Below, one piece after another: positions 34,901-47,731 of a DNA stretch of 64,000 nt. Within the stretch, counting starts at the first letter, position 1, and every line of letters starts with the position of its first letter. This stretch comes from Antedon mediterranea (Eukaryota; Echinodermata; Crinoidea; Comatulida; Antedonidae): assembly GCF_964355755.1 (NCBI RefSeq), contig NC_092678.1, positions 10,576,922 through 10,640,921 on the forward strand, read 5' to 3'. Position numbers and translations under genes: made by a program. The notes beneath the pieces are model-generated. The model was not told where the DNA came from, ran no database searches, and saw only the letters and a program-made list of their open reading frames with translations.

Positions 34901-37208
34901 CTAAAACGTCTCAAAATGCGATTTGAAGGTATTCTGAGCACTTTGGTGTTTTTGTGTGAAAAGTTTTAACGAAATGCTCAAAATGGTCTAAAACGGTTTC
35001 TAATGTGATTTTAACCACTTTGATGTTTTTGTGTAACCAAGTTCTTTTCGAAAATCACAAAATGGTCTAAAACGTCTCCAAATGCGATTTGAAGCTCTTC
35101 TGTACACTTTGATGTTTTGTGTGAAAAAGTTTTGTCGAAATGCTCAAAATGGTCTAAAACGTTTTTAAATACGATATTAAGCTGTTTTGTGCACTTTGAT
35201 GATTTGTGTGAAAAGTTTTAACGAAATGCTCAAAATAGTCTATAACGGTTTCTAATGTGATTTTAAGCACTTTGATGTTTTTGTGTAATCAAGTTTTTTT
35301 GGAAATCACAAAATGGTCTAAAACGTCTCCAAATGCGATTTGAAGCTTTTCTAAGCACTTTGGTGTTTTTATGTTAACAAGTTTTTTCGAAAATCACAAA
35401 ATGGTCTAAAACGTCTCAAAATGCGATTTGAAGGTATTCTGAGCACTTTGGTGTTTTTGTGTGAAAAGTTTTAACGAAATGCTCAAAATGGTCTAAAACG
35501 GTTTCTAATGTGATTTTAACCACTTTGATGTTTTTGTGTAACCAAGTTTTTTCGAAAATCACAAAATGGTCTAAAACGTCTCCAAATGCGATTTGAAGCT
35601 ATTCTGTACACTTTGATGTTTTGTGTGAAAAAAGTTTTGTCGAAATGCTCAAAATGGTCTAAAACGTTTTTAAAACGATATTAAGCTATTTTATGCTCTT
35701 TGATGTTTTTGTGTAACCAAGTTTTTTCGAAAATCACAAAATTGTCTAAAACGTCTCCGAATGCGATTTGAAGCTCTTCTGTACACTTTGATGTTTTGTG
35801 TGAAAAAGTTTTCTCGGAATGCTAAAAATGGTATAAAAACGTTTTCCAATACCATATTAAGCTATTTTGTGCAATTTGATGTTTTTGTGTAACCAAGTTT
35901 TTTCAAAAATCACAAAATTGTCTAAAACGTCTCCGAATGCGATTTGAAGCTCTTCTGTACACTTTGATGTTTTGTGTGAAAAAGTTTTCTCGAAATGCTA
36001 AAAATGGTCTAAAACGTTTTCCAATACCATATTAAGCTATTTTGTGCAATTTGATGTTTTTGTGTAACAAAGTTTTTTCGAAAATCACAAAATGGTCTAA
36101 AACGTCTCCAAATGCGATTTGAAGATATTCTGAGCACTTTGGTGTTTTTATGTTAAAAAGTTTTTTGGAAAATCACAAAATGGTCTAAAACGACTCCAAA
36201 TGCGATTTGAAGCTATCCTGTACACTTTGATGTTTTGTGTGAAAAAGTTTTGTCGAAATGCTCAAAATGATCTAAAACGTTTTTAAAACGATATTAAGCT
36301 ATTTTGTGCTCTTTGATGTTTTTGTGTATCCAAGTTTCATCGAAATGAACAAAATGGTCTAAAACGTCTCCAAATGCGATTTGAAGGTATTCTGAGCACT
36401 TTGGTGTTTTTGTGTGAAAAGTTTTAACGAAATGCTCAAAATGGTCTAAAACGGTTTCTAATGTGATTTTAACCACTTTGATGTTTTTGTGTAACCAAGT
36501 TCTTTTCGAAAATCACAAAATGGTCTAAAACGTCTCCAAATGCGATTTGAAGCTTTTCTAAGCACTTTGGTGTTTTTATGTTAAAAAGTTTTTTCGAAAA
36601 TCACAAAATGGTCTAAAACGTCTCCAAATGCGATTTGAAGCTCTTCTGTACACTTTGATGTTTTGTGTGAAAAAGTTTTGTCGAAATGCTCAAAATGGTC
36701 TAAAACGTTTTTAAATACGATATTAAGCTGTTTTGTGCACTTTGATGATTTGTGTGAAAAGTTTTAACGAAATGTTCAAAATAGTCTAAAACGGTTTCTA
36801 ATGTGATTTTAGGCACTTTGATGTTTTTGTGTAACCAAGTTTTTTCGGAAATCACAAAATGGTCTAAAACGTCTCAAAATGCGATTTGAAGCTTTTCTAA
36901 GCACTTTGGTGTTTTTATGTTAACAAGTTTTTTCGAAAATCACAAAATGGTCTAAAACGTCTCAAAATGCGATTGAAGGTATTCTGAGCACTTTGGTGTT
37001 TTTGTGTGAAAAGTTTTAACGAAATGCTCAAAATGGTCTAAAACGGTTCTAATGTGATTTTAAGCACTTTGATGTTTTTGTATAACCAAGTTTCATCGAA
37101 ATGCTCAAAATGATGTAAAACGTTTTTAAAACGATATTAAGCTATTTTGTGCTCTTTGATGTTTTTGTGTAACCAAGTTTTTTCGAAAATCACAAAATGG
37201 TCTAAAAC
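28986..37208 (+). repeat. 8.2 kb duplicated block, copy 2
   Basis: Second copy of 20203-28425. Both copies include the end of a core-less interval, the m7-m1 closing block and a partial core module. The near identity over about 94 monomers, including private variants such as GCGAATTGAAGG, GATATAAAGC and GAGCACATTGG in the same order, rules out independent origin. Confidence 0.9.
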
Positions 37209-37297
37209 ATCTCCAAATGCGATTTGAAGATATTCTGAGCACTTTGGTGTTTTTATGTTAAAAAGTTTTTTCGAAAATCACAAAATGGTCTAGAACG
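34457..37297 (+). repeat. Core module, partial (m1-m3 and m5)
   Basis: Identical to the preceding copy as far as 37208 apart from rare substitutions, then joins directly to the ACATCTCC monomer that precedes m5. m4 and about 604 bp are missing. The join lies inside the shared GGTCTAAAAC word, as expected for exchange between misaligned monomers. Confidence 0.82.
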
Positions 37298-37615
37298 TCT
37301 CCAAATGCGATTTGAAGCTCTTCTGTACACTTTGATGTTTTGTGTGAAAAAGTTTTGTCAAAATGCTCAAAATGGTCTAAAACGTTTTTAAAACGATATT
37401 AAGCTATTTTGTGCTCTTTGATGTTTTTGTATAACCAAGTTTTTTCGAAAATCACAAAATGGTCTAAAACGTCTCCAAATGCGATTTGAAGATATTCTGA
37501 GCACTTTGGTGTTTTTATGTTAAAAAGTTTTTTCGAAAATCACAAAATGGTCTAAAACGTCTCCAAATGCGATTTGAAGATATTCTGAGCACTTTGGTGT
37601 TTTTATGTTAAAAAG

Positions 37616-39561
37616 TTTTTTCGAAAATCACAAAATGGTCTAAAACGTCTCCAAATGCGATTTGAAGCTTTTCTAAGCACTTTGGTGTTTTTATGTTAAC
37701 AAGTTTTTTCGAAAATCACAAAATGGTCTAAAACGTCTCAAAATGCGATTTGAAGGTATTCTGAGCACTTTGGTGTTTTTGTGTGAAAAGTTTTAACGAA
37801 ATGCTCAAAATGGTCTAAAACGGTTTCTAATGTGATTTTAACCACTTTGATGTTTTTGTGTAACCAAGTTTTTTCGAAAATCACAAAATGGTCTAAAACG
37901 TCTCCAAATGCGATTTGAAGCTTTTCTAAGCACTTTGGTGTTTTTATGTTAACAAGTTTTTTCGAAAATCACAAAATGGTCTAAAACGTCTCCAAATGCG
38001 ATTTGAAGATATTCTGAGCACTTTGGTGTTTTTCTGTTAAAAAGTAATTTCGAAAATCACAAAATTGTCTAAAACGTCTCCAAATGCAATTTGAAGCTAT
38101 TCTGTACACTTTGATGTTTTGTGTGAAAAAGTTTTGTCAAAATGCTCAAAATGGTCTAAAACGTTTTTAAAACGATCATAAGCTATTTTGTGCTCTTTGA
38201 TGTTTTTGTATAACCAAGTTTTTTCGAAAATCACAAAATCGTCTAAAACGTCTCCAAATGCGATTTGAAGCTTTTCTAAACACTTTGGTGTTTTTATGTT
38301 AACAAGTTTTTTCGAAAATCACAAAATGGTCTAAAACATCTCCAAATCCGATTTGAAGCTATTCTGTACACTTTGATGTTTTGTGTGAAAAAGTTTTGTC
38401 GAAATGCTCAAAATGGTCTAAAACGTTTTTAAAACGATATTAAGCTATTTTGTGCTCTTTGATGTTTTTTTGTAACCAAGTTTCATCGATATGAACAAAA
38501 TGGTCTAAAACGTCTCAAAATGCGATTTGAAGGTATTCTGAGCACTTTGGTGTTTTTGGGTGAAAAGTTTTAACGAAATGCTCAAAATGGTCTAAAACGG
38601 TTTCTAATGTGATTTTAAGCACTTTGAAGTATTTGTAAAAACAAGTTTCATCGAAATGCACAAAATAGTCTAAAACGTCTCCAAATGCGATTTGAAGCTT
38701 TTCTAAGCACTTTGGTGTTTTTATGTTAACAAGTTTTTTCGAAAATCACAAAATGGTCTAAAACGTCTCCAAATGCGATTTGAAGATATTCTGAGCACTT
38801 TCGTGTTTTTATGTTAAAAAGTATTTTCGAAAATCACAAAATGGTCTAAAACGTCTCCAAATGCGATTTGAAGCTCTTCTGTACACTTTGATGTTTTGTG
38901 TGAAAAAGTTTAGTCGAAATGCTCAAAATGGTCTAAAACGTTTTTAAAACGATATTAAGCTATTTTGTGCTCTTTGATGTTTTTGTGTAACCAAGTTTCA
39001 TCGAAATGAACAAAATGGTCTAAAACGTCTCCAAATGCGATTTGAAGCTTTTCTAAGCACTTTGGTGTTTTTATGTTAACAAGTTTTTTCGAAAATCACA
39101 AAATGGTCTAAAACGTCTCCAAATGCGATTTGAAGATATTCTGAGCACTTTGCTGTTTTTATGTTAACATGTTTTTTCGAAAATCACAACATGGTCTAAA
39201 ACGTCTCAAAATGCTATTTGAAGGTATTCTGAGCACTTTGGTGTTTTTGTGTGAAAAGTTTTAACGAAATGCTCAAAATGGTCTAAAACGGTTCTAATGT
39301 GATTTTAAACACTTTGATGTTTTGTGTGAAAAAGTTTTGTCAAAATGCTCAAAATGGTCTAAAACGTTTTTAAAACGATATTAAGCTATTTTGTGCTCTT
39401 TGATGTTTTTGTATAACCAAGTTTTTTCGAAAATCACAAAATGGTCTAAAACGTCTCCAAATGCGATTTGAAGATATTCTGAGCACTTTGGTGTTTTTAT
39501 GTTAAAAAGTTTTTTCGAAAATCACAAAATGGTCTAAAACGTCTCCAAATGCGATTTGAAG
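37616..39561 (+). repeat. Distant copy of about 14025-15970
   Basis: Offset 23591 over about 1.95 kb, including m7, the m8 variant CATCGATATGAAC, TTTTTGGGTGAAAAG and TTTGAAGTATTTG. Differences seen: CACAAAATTGTC near 38070, GATCATAAGC near 38175, ACTTTCGTG near 38798, CACAACATGG near 39187 and GTGTAACC near 38982. A third, shorter relative runs from about 48.6 to 49.6 kb. Confidence 0.78.
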
Positions 39562-39768
39562 CTATTCTGTACACTTTGATGTTTTGTGTGAAAAAGTTTT
39601 GTCGAAATGCTCAAAATGGTCTAAAACGTTTTTAAAACGATATTAAGCTATTTTGTGCTCTTTGATGTTTTTCTGTAACCAAGTTTTATCGAAATGAACA
39701 AAATGGTCTAAAACGTCTCCAAATGCGATTTGAAGCTTTTCCAAGCACTTTGCTGTTTTTATGTTAAC

Positions 39769-41827
39769 AAGTTTTTTCGAAAATCACAAAATGGTCTAAA
39801 ACGTCTCAAAATGCGATTTGAAGGTATTCTGAGCACTTTGGTGTTTTTGTGTGAAAAGTTTTAACGAAATGCTCAAAATTGTCTAAAACGGTTTCTAATG
39901 TGATTTTAAGCACTTTGATGTTTTTGTAAAACCAAGTTTCATCGAAATGAACAAAATGGTCTAAAATGTCTCCAAATGCGATTTGAAGCTTTTCCAAGCA
40001 CTTTGCTGTTTTTATGTTAACAAGCTTTTTCGAAAATCACAAAATGGTCTAAAACGTCTCCAAATGCGATTTGAAGATATTCTGAGCACTTTGGTGTTTT
40101 TATGTTAAAAATTTTTTTCGAAAATCACAAAATGGTCTAAAACGTCTCCAAATGCGATTTGAAGATATTCTGAGCACTTTGGTGTTTTTATGTTAAAAAG
40201 TTTTTTCGAAAATCACAAAATGGTCTAAAACGTCTCCAAATGCGATTTGAAGCTATTCTGTACACTTTGATGTTTTGTGTGAAAAAGTTTTGTCGAAATG
40301 CTCAAAATGGTTTAAAACGTTTTTAAAACGATATTAAGTTATTTTGTGCTCTTTGATGTTTTTGTGTAACCAAGTTTCATCGAAATGAACAAAATGGTCT
40401 AAAACGTCTCCAAATGCGATTTGAAGCTTTTCCAAGCACTTTGCTGTTTTTATGTTAACAAGTTTTTTCGAAAATCACAAAATGGTGTAAAACGTCTCAA
40501 AATGCGATTTGAAGGTATTCTGAGCACTTTGGTGTTTTTGTGTGAAAAGTTTTAACGAAATGCTCAAAATGGTCTAAAACGGTTCTAATGTGATTTTAAG
40601 CTATTCTAGACACTTTGATGTTTTGTGTGAAAAAGTTTTCTCGAAATGCTCAAAATGGTCTAAAACGTTTTCCAATACCATATTAAGCTATTTTGTGCAA
40701 TTTGATGTTTTTGTGTAACCAAGTTTTTTGAAATGCGATTTGAAGATATTCTGAGGACTTTGGTGTTTTTATGTTAAAAAGTTTTTTCGAAAATCACAAA
40801 ATGGTCTAAAACGTCTCAAAATGCGATTTGAAGGTATTCTGAGCACTTTGGTGTTTTTGTGTGAAAAGTTTTAACGAAATGCTCAAAATTGTCTAAAACG
40901 GTTTCTAATGTGATTTTAAGCACTTTGATGTTTTTGTAAAACCAAGTTTCATCGAAATGAACAAAATGGTCTAAAATGTCTCCAAATGCGATTTGAAGCT
41001 TTTCCAAGCACTTTGCTGTTTTTATGTTAACAAGCTTTTTCGAAAATCACAAAATGGTCTAAAACGTCTCCAAATGCGATTTGAAGATATTCTGAGCACT
41101 TTGGTGTTTTTATGTTAAAAATTTTTTTCGAAAATCACAAAATGGTCTAAAACGTCTCCAAATGCGATTTGAAGATATTCTGAGCACTTTGGTGTTTTTA
41201 TGTTAAAAAGTTTTTTCGAAAATCACAAAATGGTCTAAAACGTCTCCAAATGCGATTTGAAGCTATTCTGTACACTTTGATGTTTTGTGTGAAAAAGTTT
41301 TGTCGAAATGCTCAAAATGGTTTAAAACGTTTTTAAAACGATATTAAGTTATTTTGTGCTCTTTGATGTTTTTGTGTAACCAAGTTTCATCGAAATGAAC
41401 AAAATGGTCTAAAACGTCTCCAAATGCGATTTGAAGCTTTTCCAAGCACTTTGCTGTTTTTATGTTAACAAGTTTTTTCGAAAATCACAAAATGGTGTAA
41501 AACGTCTCAAAATGCGATTTGAAGGTATTCTGAGCACTTTGGTGTTTTTGTGTGAAAAGTTTTAACGAAATGCTCAAAATGGTCTAAAACGGTTCTAATG
41601 TGATTTTAAGCTATTCTAGACACTTTGATGTTTTGTGTGAAAAAGTTTTCTCGAAATGCTCAAAATGGTCTAAAACGTTTTCCAATACCATATTAAGCTA
41701 TTTTGTGCAATTTGATGTTTTTGTGTAACCAAGTTTTTTGAAATGCGATTTGAAGATATTCTGAGGACTTTGGTGTTTTTATGTTAAAAAGTTTTTTCGA
41801 AAATCACAAAATGGTCTAAAACGTCTC
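39769..41827 (+). repeat. Tandem duplication, 1010 bp period
   Basis: 39769-40817 and 40779-41827 match at +1010 with no difference that I noticed. The joint is inside a shared CTAAAACGTCTC word near 40810, where a GAGGACTTTGG monomer is followed by a C monomer instead of an H monomer. The unit is about 11.6 monomers because it contains a D and a fused G monomer. Confidence 0.9.
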
Positions 41828-42259
41828 CAAATGCGATTTGAAGATATTCTGAGCACTTTGGTGTTTTTATGTTAAAAAGTTTTTTCGAAAATCACAAAAT
41901 GGTCTAAAACGTCTCCAAATGCGAGTTGAAGCTATTCTGTACACTTTGATGTTTTGTGTGAAAAAGTTTTGTCGAAATGCTCAAAATGGTCTAAAACGTT
42001 TTTAAAACGATATTAAGCTATTTTGTGCTCTTTGATGTTTTTGTGTAACCAAGTTTTTTCGAAAATCACAAAATGGTCTAAAACGTCTCCAAATGCGATT
42101 TGAAGCTTTTCTAAGCACTTTGGTGTTTTTATGTTAACAAGTTTTTTCGCAAATCACAAAATGGTCTAAAACGTCTCCAAATGCGATTTGAAGATATTCT
42201 GAGCACATTGGTGTTTTTATGTTAAAAAGTTTTTTCGAAAATCACAAAATGGTCTAAAA

Positions 42260-43970
42260 CGACTCCAAATGCGATTTGAAGCTATCCTGTACACTTTGAT
42301 GTTTTGTGTGAAAAAGTTTTGTCGAAATGCTCAAAATGATCTAAAACGTTTTTAAAACGATATTAAGCTATTTTGTGCTCTTTGATGTTTTTGTGTATCC
42401 AAGTTTCATCGAAATGAACAAAATGGTCTAAAACGTCTCCAAATGCGATTTGAAGGTATTCTGAGCACTTTGGTGTTTTTGTGTGAAAAGTTTTAACGAA
42501 ATGCTCAAAATGGTCTAAAACGGTTTCTAATGTGATTTTAACCACTTTGATGTTTTTGTGTAACCAAGTTTTTTTCGAAAATCACAAAATGGTCTAAAAC
42601 GTCTCCAAATGCGATTTGAAGCTTTTCTAAGCACTTTGGTGTTTTTATGTTAAAAAGTTTTTTCGAAAATCACAAAATGGTCTAAAACGTCTCCAAATGC
42701 GATTTGAAGCTCTTCTGTACACTTTGATGTTTTGTGTGAAAAAGTTTTGTCGAAATGCTCAAAATGGTCTAAAACGTTTTTAAATACGATATTAAGCTGT
42801 TTTGTGCACTTTGATGATTTGTGTGAAAAGTTTTAACGAAATGTTCAAAATAGTCTAAAACGGTTTCTAATGTGATTTTAAGCACTTTGATGTTTTTGTG
42901 TAACCAAGTTTTTTCGGAAATCACAAAATGGTCTAAAACGTCTCAAAATGCGATTTGAAGCTTTTCTAAGCACTTTGGTGTTTTTATGTTAACAAGTTTT
43001 TTCGAAAATCACAAAATGGTCTAAAAAGTCTCAAAATGCGATTGAAGGTATTCTGAGCACTTTGGTGTTTTTGTGTGAAAAGTTTTAACGAAATGCTCAA
43101 AATGGTCTAAAACGGTTCTAATGTGATTTTAAGCACTTTGATGTTTTTGTATAACCAAGTTTCATCGAAATGCTCAAAATGATGTAAAACGTTTTTAAAA
43201 CGATATTAAGCTATTTTGTGCTCTTTGATGTTTTTGTGTAACCAAGTTTTTTCGAAAATCACAAAATGGTCTAAAACGTCTCCAAATGCGATTTGAAGCT
43301 TTTCTAAGCACTTTGGTGTTTTTATGTTAACAAGTTTTTTCGAAAATCACAAAATGGTCTAAAACGTCTCAAAATGCGATTTGAAGGTATTCTGAGCACT
43401 TTGGTGTTTTTGTGTGAAAAGTTTTAACGAAATGCTCAAAATGGTCTAAAACGGTTTCTAATGTGATTTTAACCACTTTGATGTTTTTGTGTAACCAAGT
43501 TTTTTCGAAAATCACAAAATGGTCTAAAACGTCTCCAAATGCGATTTGAAGCTTTTCTAAGCACTTTGGTGTTTTTATGTTAACAAGTTTTTTCGAAAAT
43601 CACAAAATGGTCTAAAACGTCTCAAATAGCGATTTGAAGCTATTCTGTACACTTTGATGTTTTGTGTTAAAAAAGTTTTGTCGAAATGCTCAAAATGGTC
43701 TAAAACGTTTTTAAAACGATATTAAGCTATTTTGTGCTCTTTGATGTTTTTGTGTAACCAAGTTTTATCGAAATGAACAAAATGGTCTAAAACGTCTCCA
43801 AATGCGATTTGAAGCTTTTCCAAGCACTTTGCTGTTTTTATGTTAACAAGTTTTTTCGAAAATCACAAAATGGTCTAAAACATCTCCAAATGCGATTTGA
43901 AGATATTCTGAGCACTTTGGTGTTTTTATGTTAAAAAGTTTTTTCGAAAATCACAAAATGGTCTAGAACG
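42260..43970 (+). repeat. Core module, partial (m3-m5)
   Basis: m3 42260, m4 43621 and m5 43964 give the standard 1361 and 343 bp spacings. The left end is a switch from an H monomer with GAGCACATTGG (a 21.2 kb-type sequence) into m3, without m1 or m2. Confidence 0.82.
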
Positions 43971-44779
43971 TCTCCAAATGCGATTTGAAGCTCTTCTGTA
44001 CACTTTGATGTTTTGTGTGAAAAAGTTTTGTCAAAATGCTCAAAATGGTCTAAAACGTTTTTAAAACGATATTAAGCTATTTTGTGCTCTTTGATGTTTT
44101 TGTATAACCAAGTTTTTTCGAAAATCACAAAATGGTCTAAAACGTCTCCAAATGCGATTTGAAGATATTCTGAGCACTTTGGTGTTTTTATGTTAAAAAG
44201 TTTTTTCGAAAATCACAAAATGGTCTAAAACGTCTCCAAATGCGATTTGAAGATATTCTGAGCACTTTGGTGTTTTTATGTTAAAAAGTTTTTTCGAAAA
44301 TCACAAAATGGTCTAAAACGTCTCCAAATGCGATTTGAAGCTATTCTATACACTTTGATGTTTTGTGTTAAAAAGTTTTGTCGAAATGCTCAAAATGGTT
44401 TAAAACGTTTTTAAAACGATATTAAGCTATTTTGTGCTCTTTGATGTTTTTGTGTAACCAAGTTTCATCGAAATGAACAAAATGGTCTAAAACGTCTCCA
44501 AATGCGATTTGAAGCTTTTCCAAGCACTTTGCTGTTTTTATGTTAACAAGTTTTTTCGAAAATCACAAAATTGTCTAAAACGTCTCAAAATGCGATTTGA
44601 AGGTATTCTGAGCACTTTGGTGTTTTTGTGTGAAAAGTTTTAACGAAAAGCTCAAAATGGTCTAAAACGGTTCTAATGTGATTTTAAGCACTTTGATGTT
44701 TTTGTACAACCAAGTTTCATCGAAATGCTCAAAATGGTCTAAAACGTTTTTAAAACGATATTAAGCTATTTTGTGCTCT

Positions 44780-47731
44780 TTGATGTTTTTGTGTAACCAA
44801 GTTTTTTCGAAAATCACAAAATGGTCTAAAACGTCTCCAAATGCGATTTGAAGCTTTTCTAAACACTTTGGTGTTTTTGTGTTAACAAGTTTTTTCGAAA
44901 ATCACAAAATGGTCTAAAACGTCTCAAAATGCGATTTGAAGGTATTCTGAGCACTTTGGTGTTTTTGTGTGAAAAGTTTTAACGAAATGCTCAAAATGGT
45001 CTAAAACGGTTTCTAATGTGATTTTAACCACTTTGATGTTTTTGTGTAACCAAGTTCTTTTCGAAAATCACAAAATGGTCTAAAATGTCTCCAAATGCGA
45101 TTTGAAGCTTTTCTAAGCACTTTGGTGTTTTTATGTTAACAAGTTTTTTTGAAAATCACAAAATGGTCTAAAACGTCTCAAAATGCGATTTGAAGGTATT
45201 CTGAGCACTTTGGTGTTTTTGTGTGAAAATTTTTAACGAAATGCTCAAAATGGTCTAAAACGGTTTCTAATGTGATTTTAACCACTTTGATGTTTTTGTG
45301 TAACCAAGTTTATTCGAAAATCACAAAATGGTCTGAAACGTCTCCAAATGCGATTTGAAGCTTTTCTAAGCACTTTGGTGTTTTTATGTTAACAAGTTTT
45401 TTCGAAAATCACAAAATGGTCTAAAACGTCTCCAAATGCGATTTGAAGCTATTCTGTACACTTTGATGTTTTGTGTGAAAAGTTTTAACGAAATGCTCAA
45501 AATTGTCTAAAACGGTTTCTAATGTGATTTTAAGCACTTTGATGTTTTTGTAAAACCAAGTTTCATCGAAATGCACAAAATGGTCTAAAACGTCTCCAAA
45601 TGCGATTTGAAGCTTTTCCAAGCACTTTGGTGTTTTTATGTTAACAAGGTTTTTCGAAAATCACAAAATGGTCTAAAACGTCTCCAAATGCGATTTGAAG
45701 CTTTTCCAAGCACTTTGCTGTTTTTATGTTAACAAGTTTTTTCGAAAATCACAAAATGGTCTAAAACGTCTCAAAATACGATATTAAGCTGTTTTGTGCA
45801 CTTTGATGATTTGTGTGAAAAGTTTTAACGAAATGCTCAAAATGGTCTAAAACGGTTTCTAATGTGATTTTAAGCACTTTGATGTTTTTATGTAGCCAAG
45901 TTTTTTCGAAAATCACAAAATGGTCAAAAACGTCTCCAAATGCGATTTGAAGCTTTTCTAAGCACTTTGGTTTTTTTATGTTAACAAGTTTTTTCGAAAA
46001 TCACAAAATGGTCTAAAACGTCTTCAAATGCGATTTGAAGATATTCTGAGCACTTTGGTGTTTTTCTGTTAAAAAGTATTTTCGAAAATCACAAAATGGC
46101 CTAAAACGTCTCCAAAAGCGATTTGAAGCTATTCTGTACACTTTGATGTTTTGTGTGAAAAAGTTTTGTCAAAATGCTCAAAATGGTCTAAAACGTTTTT
46201 AAAACGATATTAAGCTATTTTGTGCTCTTTGATGTGTTTGTATAACCAAGTTTTTTCGAAAATCACAAAATGGTCTAAAACGTCTCCAAATGCGATTTGA
46301 AGCTTTTCCAAGCACTTTGCTGTTTTTATGTTAACAATTTTTTTCGAAAATCATAAAATGGTCAAAAACGTCTCCAAATGCGATTTGAAGCTATTCTGTA
46401 CACTTTGATGTTTTGTGTGAAAAGTTTTGTCGAAATGCTCAAAATGGTCTAAAACGTTTTTAAAACGATATTAAGCTATTTTGTGCTCTTTGATGTTTTT
46501 GTGTAACCAAGTTTCATCGAAATGAACAAAATGGTCTAAAACGTCTCCAAATGCGATTTGAAGCTTTTCTAAGCACTTTGGTGTTTTTATGTTAACAAGT
46601 TTTTTCGAAAATCACAAAATGGTCTAAAACGTCTCCAAATGCGATTTGAAGATATTCTGAGCACTTTGCTGTTTTTATGTTAACAAGTTTTTTCGAAAAT
46701 CACAAAATGGTCTAAAACGTCTCAAAATGCTATTTGAAGGTATTCTGAGCACTTTGGTGTTTTTGTGTGAAAAGTTTTAACGAAATGCTCAAAATGGTCT
46801 AAAACGGTTCTAATGTGATTTTAAGCACTTTGATGTTTTTGTATAACCAAGTTTCATCGAAATGCTCAAAATGGTCTAAAACGTTTTTAAAACGATATTA
46901 AGCTATTTTGTGCTCTTTGATGTTTTTGTGTAACGAAGTTTCATCGAAATGAACAAAATGGTCTAAAACGTCTCCAAATGCGATTTGAAGCTTTTCCAAG
47001 CACTTTGCTGTTTTTATGTTAACAAGTTTTTTCGAAAATCACAAAATGGCCTAAAACGTCTCAAAATGCGATTTCAAGGTATTCTGAGCACTTTGGTGTT
47101 TTTGTGTGAAAGGTTTTAACGAAATGCTCAAAATGGTCTAAAACGGTTTCTAATGTGATTTTAAGCACTTTGATGTTTTTGTATAACCAAGTTTCATCGA
47201 AATGCACAAAATGGTCTAAAACGTCTCCAAATGCGATTTGAAGCTTTTCTAAGCACTTTGCTGTTTTTATGTTAAAAAGTTTTTTCGAAAATCACAAAAT
47301 GGTCTAAAACGTCTCCAAATGCGATTTGAAGATATTCTGAGCACTTTGGTGTTTTTATGTTAAAAAGTTTTTTCGAAAATCACAAAATGGTCTAAAACGT
47401 CTCCAAATGCGATTTGAAGATATTCTGAGCACTTTGGTGTTTTTATGTTAAAAAGTTTTTTCGAAAATCACAAAATGGTCTAAAACGTCTCCAAATGCGA
47501 TTTGAAGCTATTCTGTACACTTTGATGTTTTGTGTGAAAAAGTTTTGTCGAAATGCTCAAAATGGTCTAAAACGTTTTTAAAACGATATTAAGCTATTTT
47601 GTGCTCTTTGATGTTTTTGTGTAACCAAGTTTTATCGAAATGAACAAAATGGTCTAAAACGTCTCCAAATGCGATTTGAAGCTTTTCTAAGCACTTTGCT
47701 GTTTTTATGTTAACAAGTTTTTTCGAAAATC
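44780..47731 (+). repeat. Distant copy of about 16839-19790
   Basis: Offset 27941 over about 2.95 kb, spanning the end of one interval, m7, m1 and the start of the core-less interval. It carries the same rare variants (AAAATGTCTCC, GGTCTGAAACG, GGTCAAAAACG, GGCCTAAAACG, TAACGAAG). Differences seen include TTTATTCG near 45310, AAAAGCGATTTG near 46115 and GTTAACAAG near 44881. Confidence 0.8.

Larger units (their letters stand above)
34457..46179 (+). repeat. HOR interval 5, 11723 bp, two partial core modules
   Basis: First core: m2 35239, m3 36191, then a jump to m5 at 37291; the m3-m5 distance is 1100 instead of 1704 bp, so about 604 bp including m4 are missing. Next come m7 38033, m8 (CATCGATATGAAC) 38484 and the 1010 bp duplication. 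At about 42250 the array switches into a second core from m3 42260 to m4 43621 (1361 bp) and m5 43964 (343 bp). It ends with m6 44644 and m7 46065. Confidence 0.85.
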
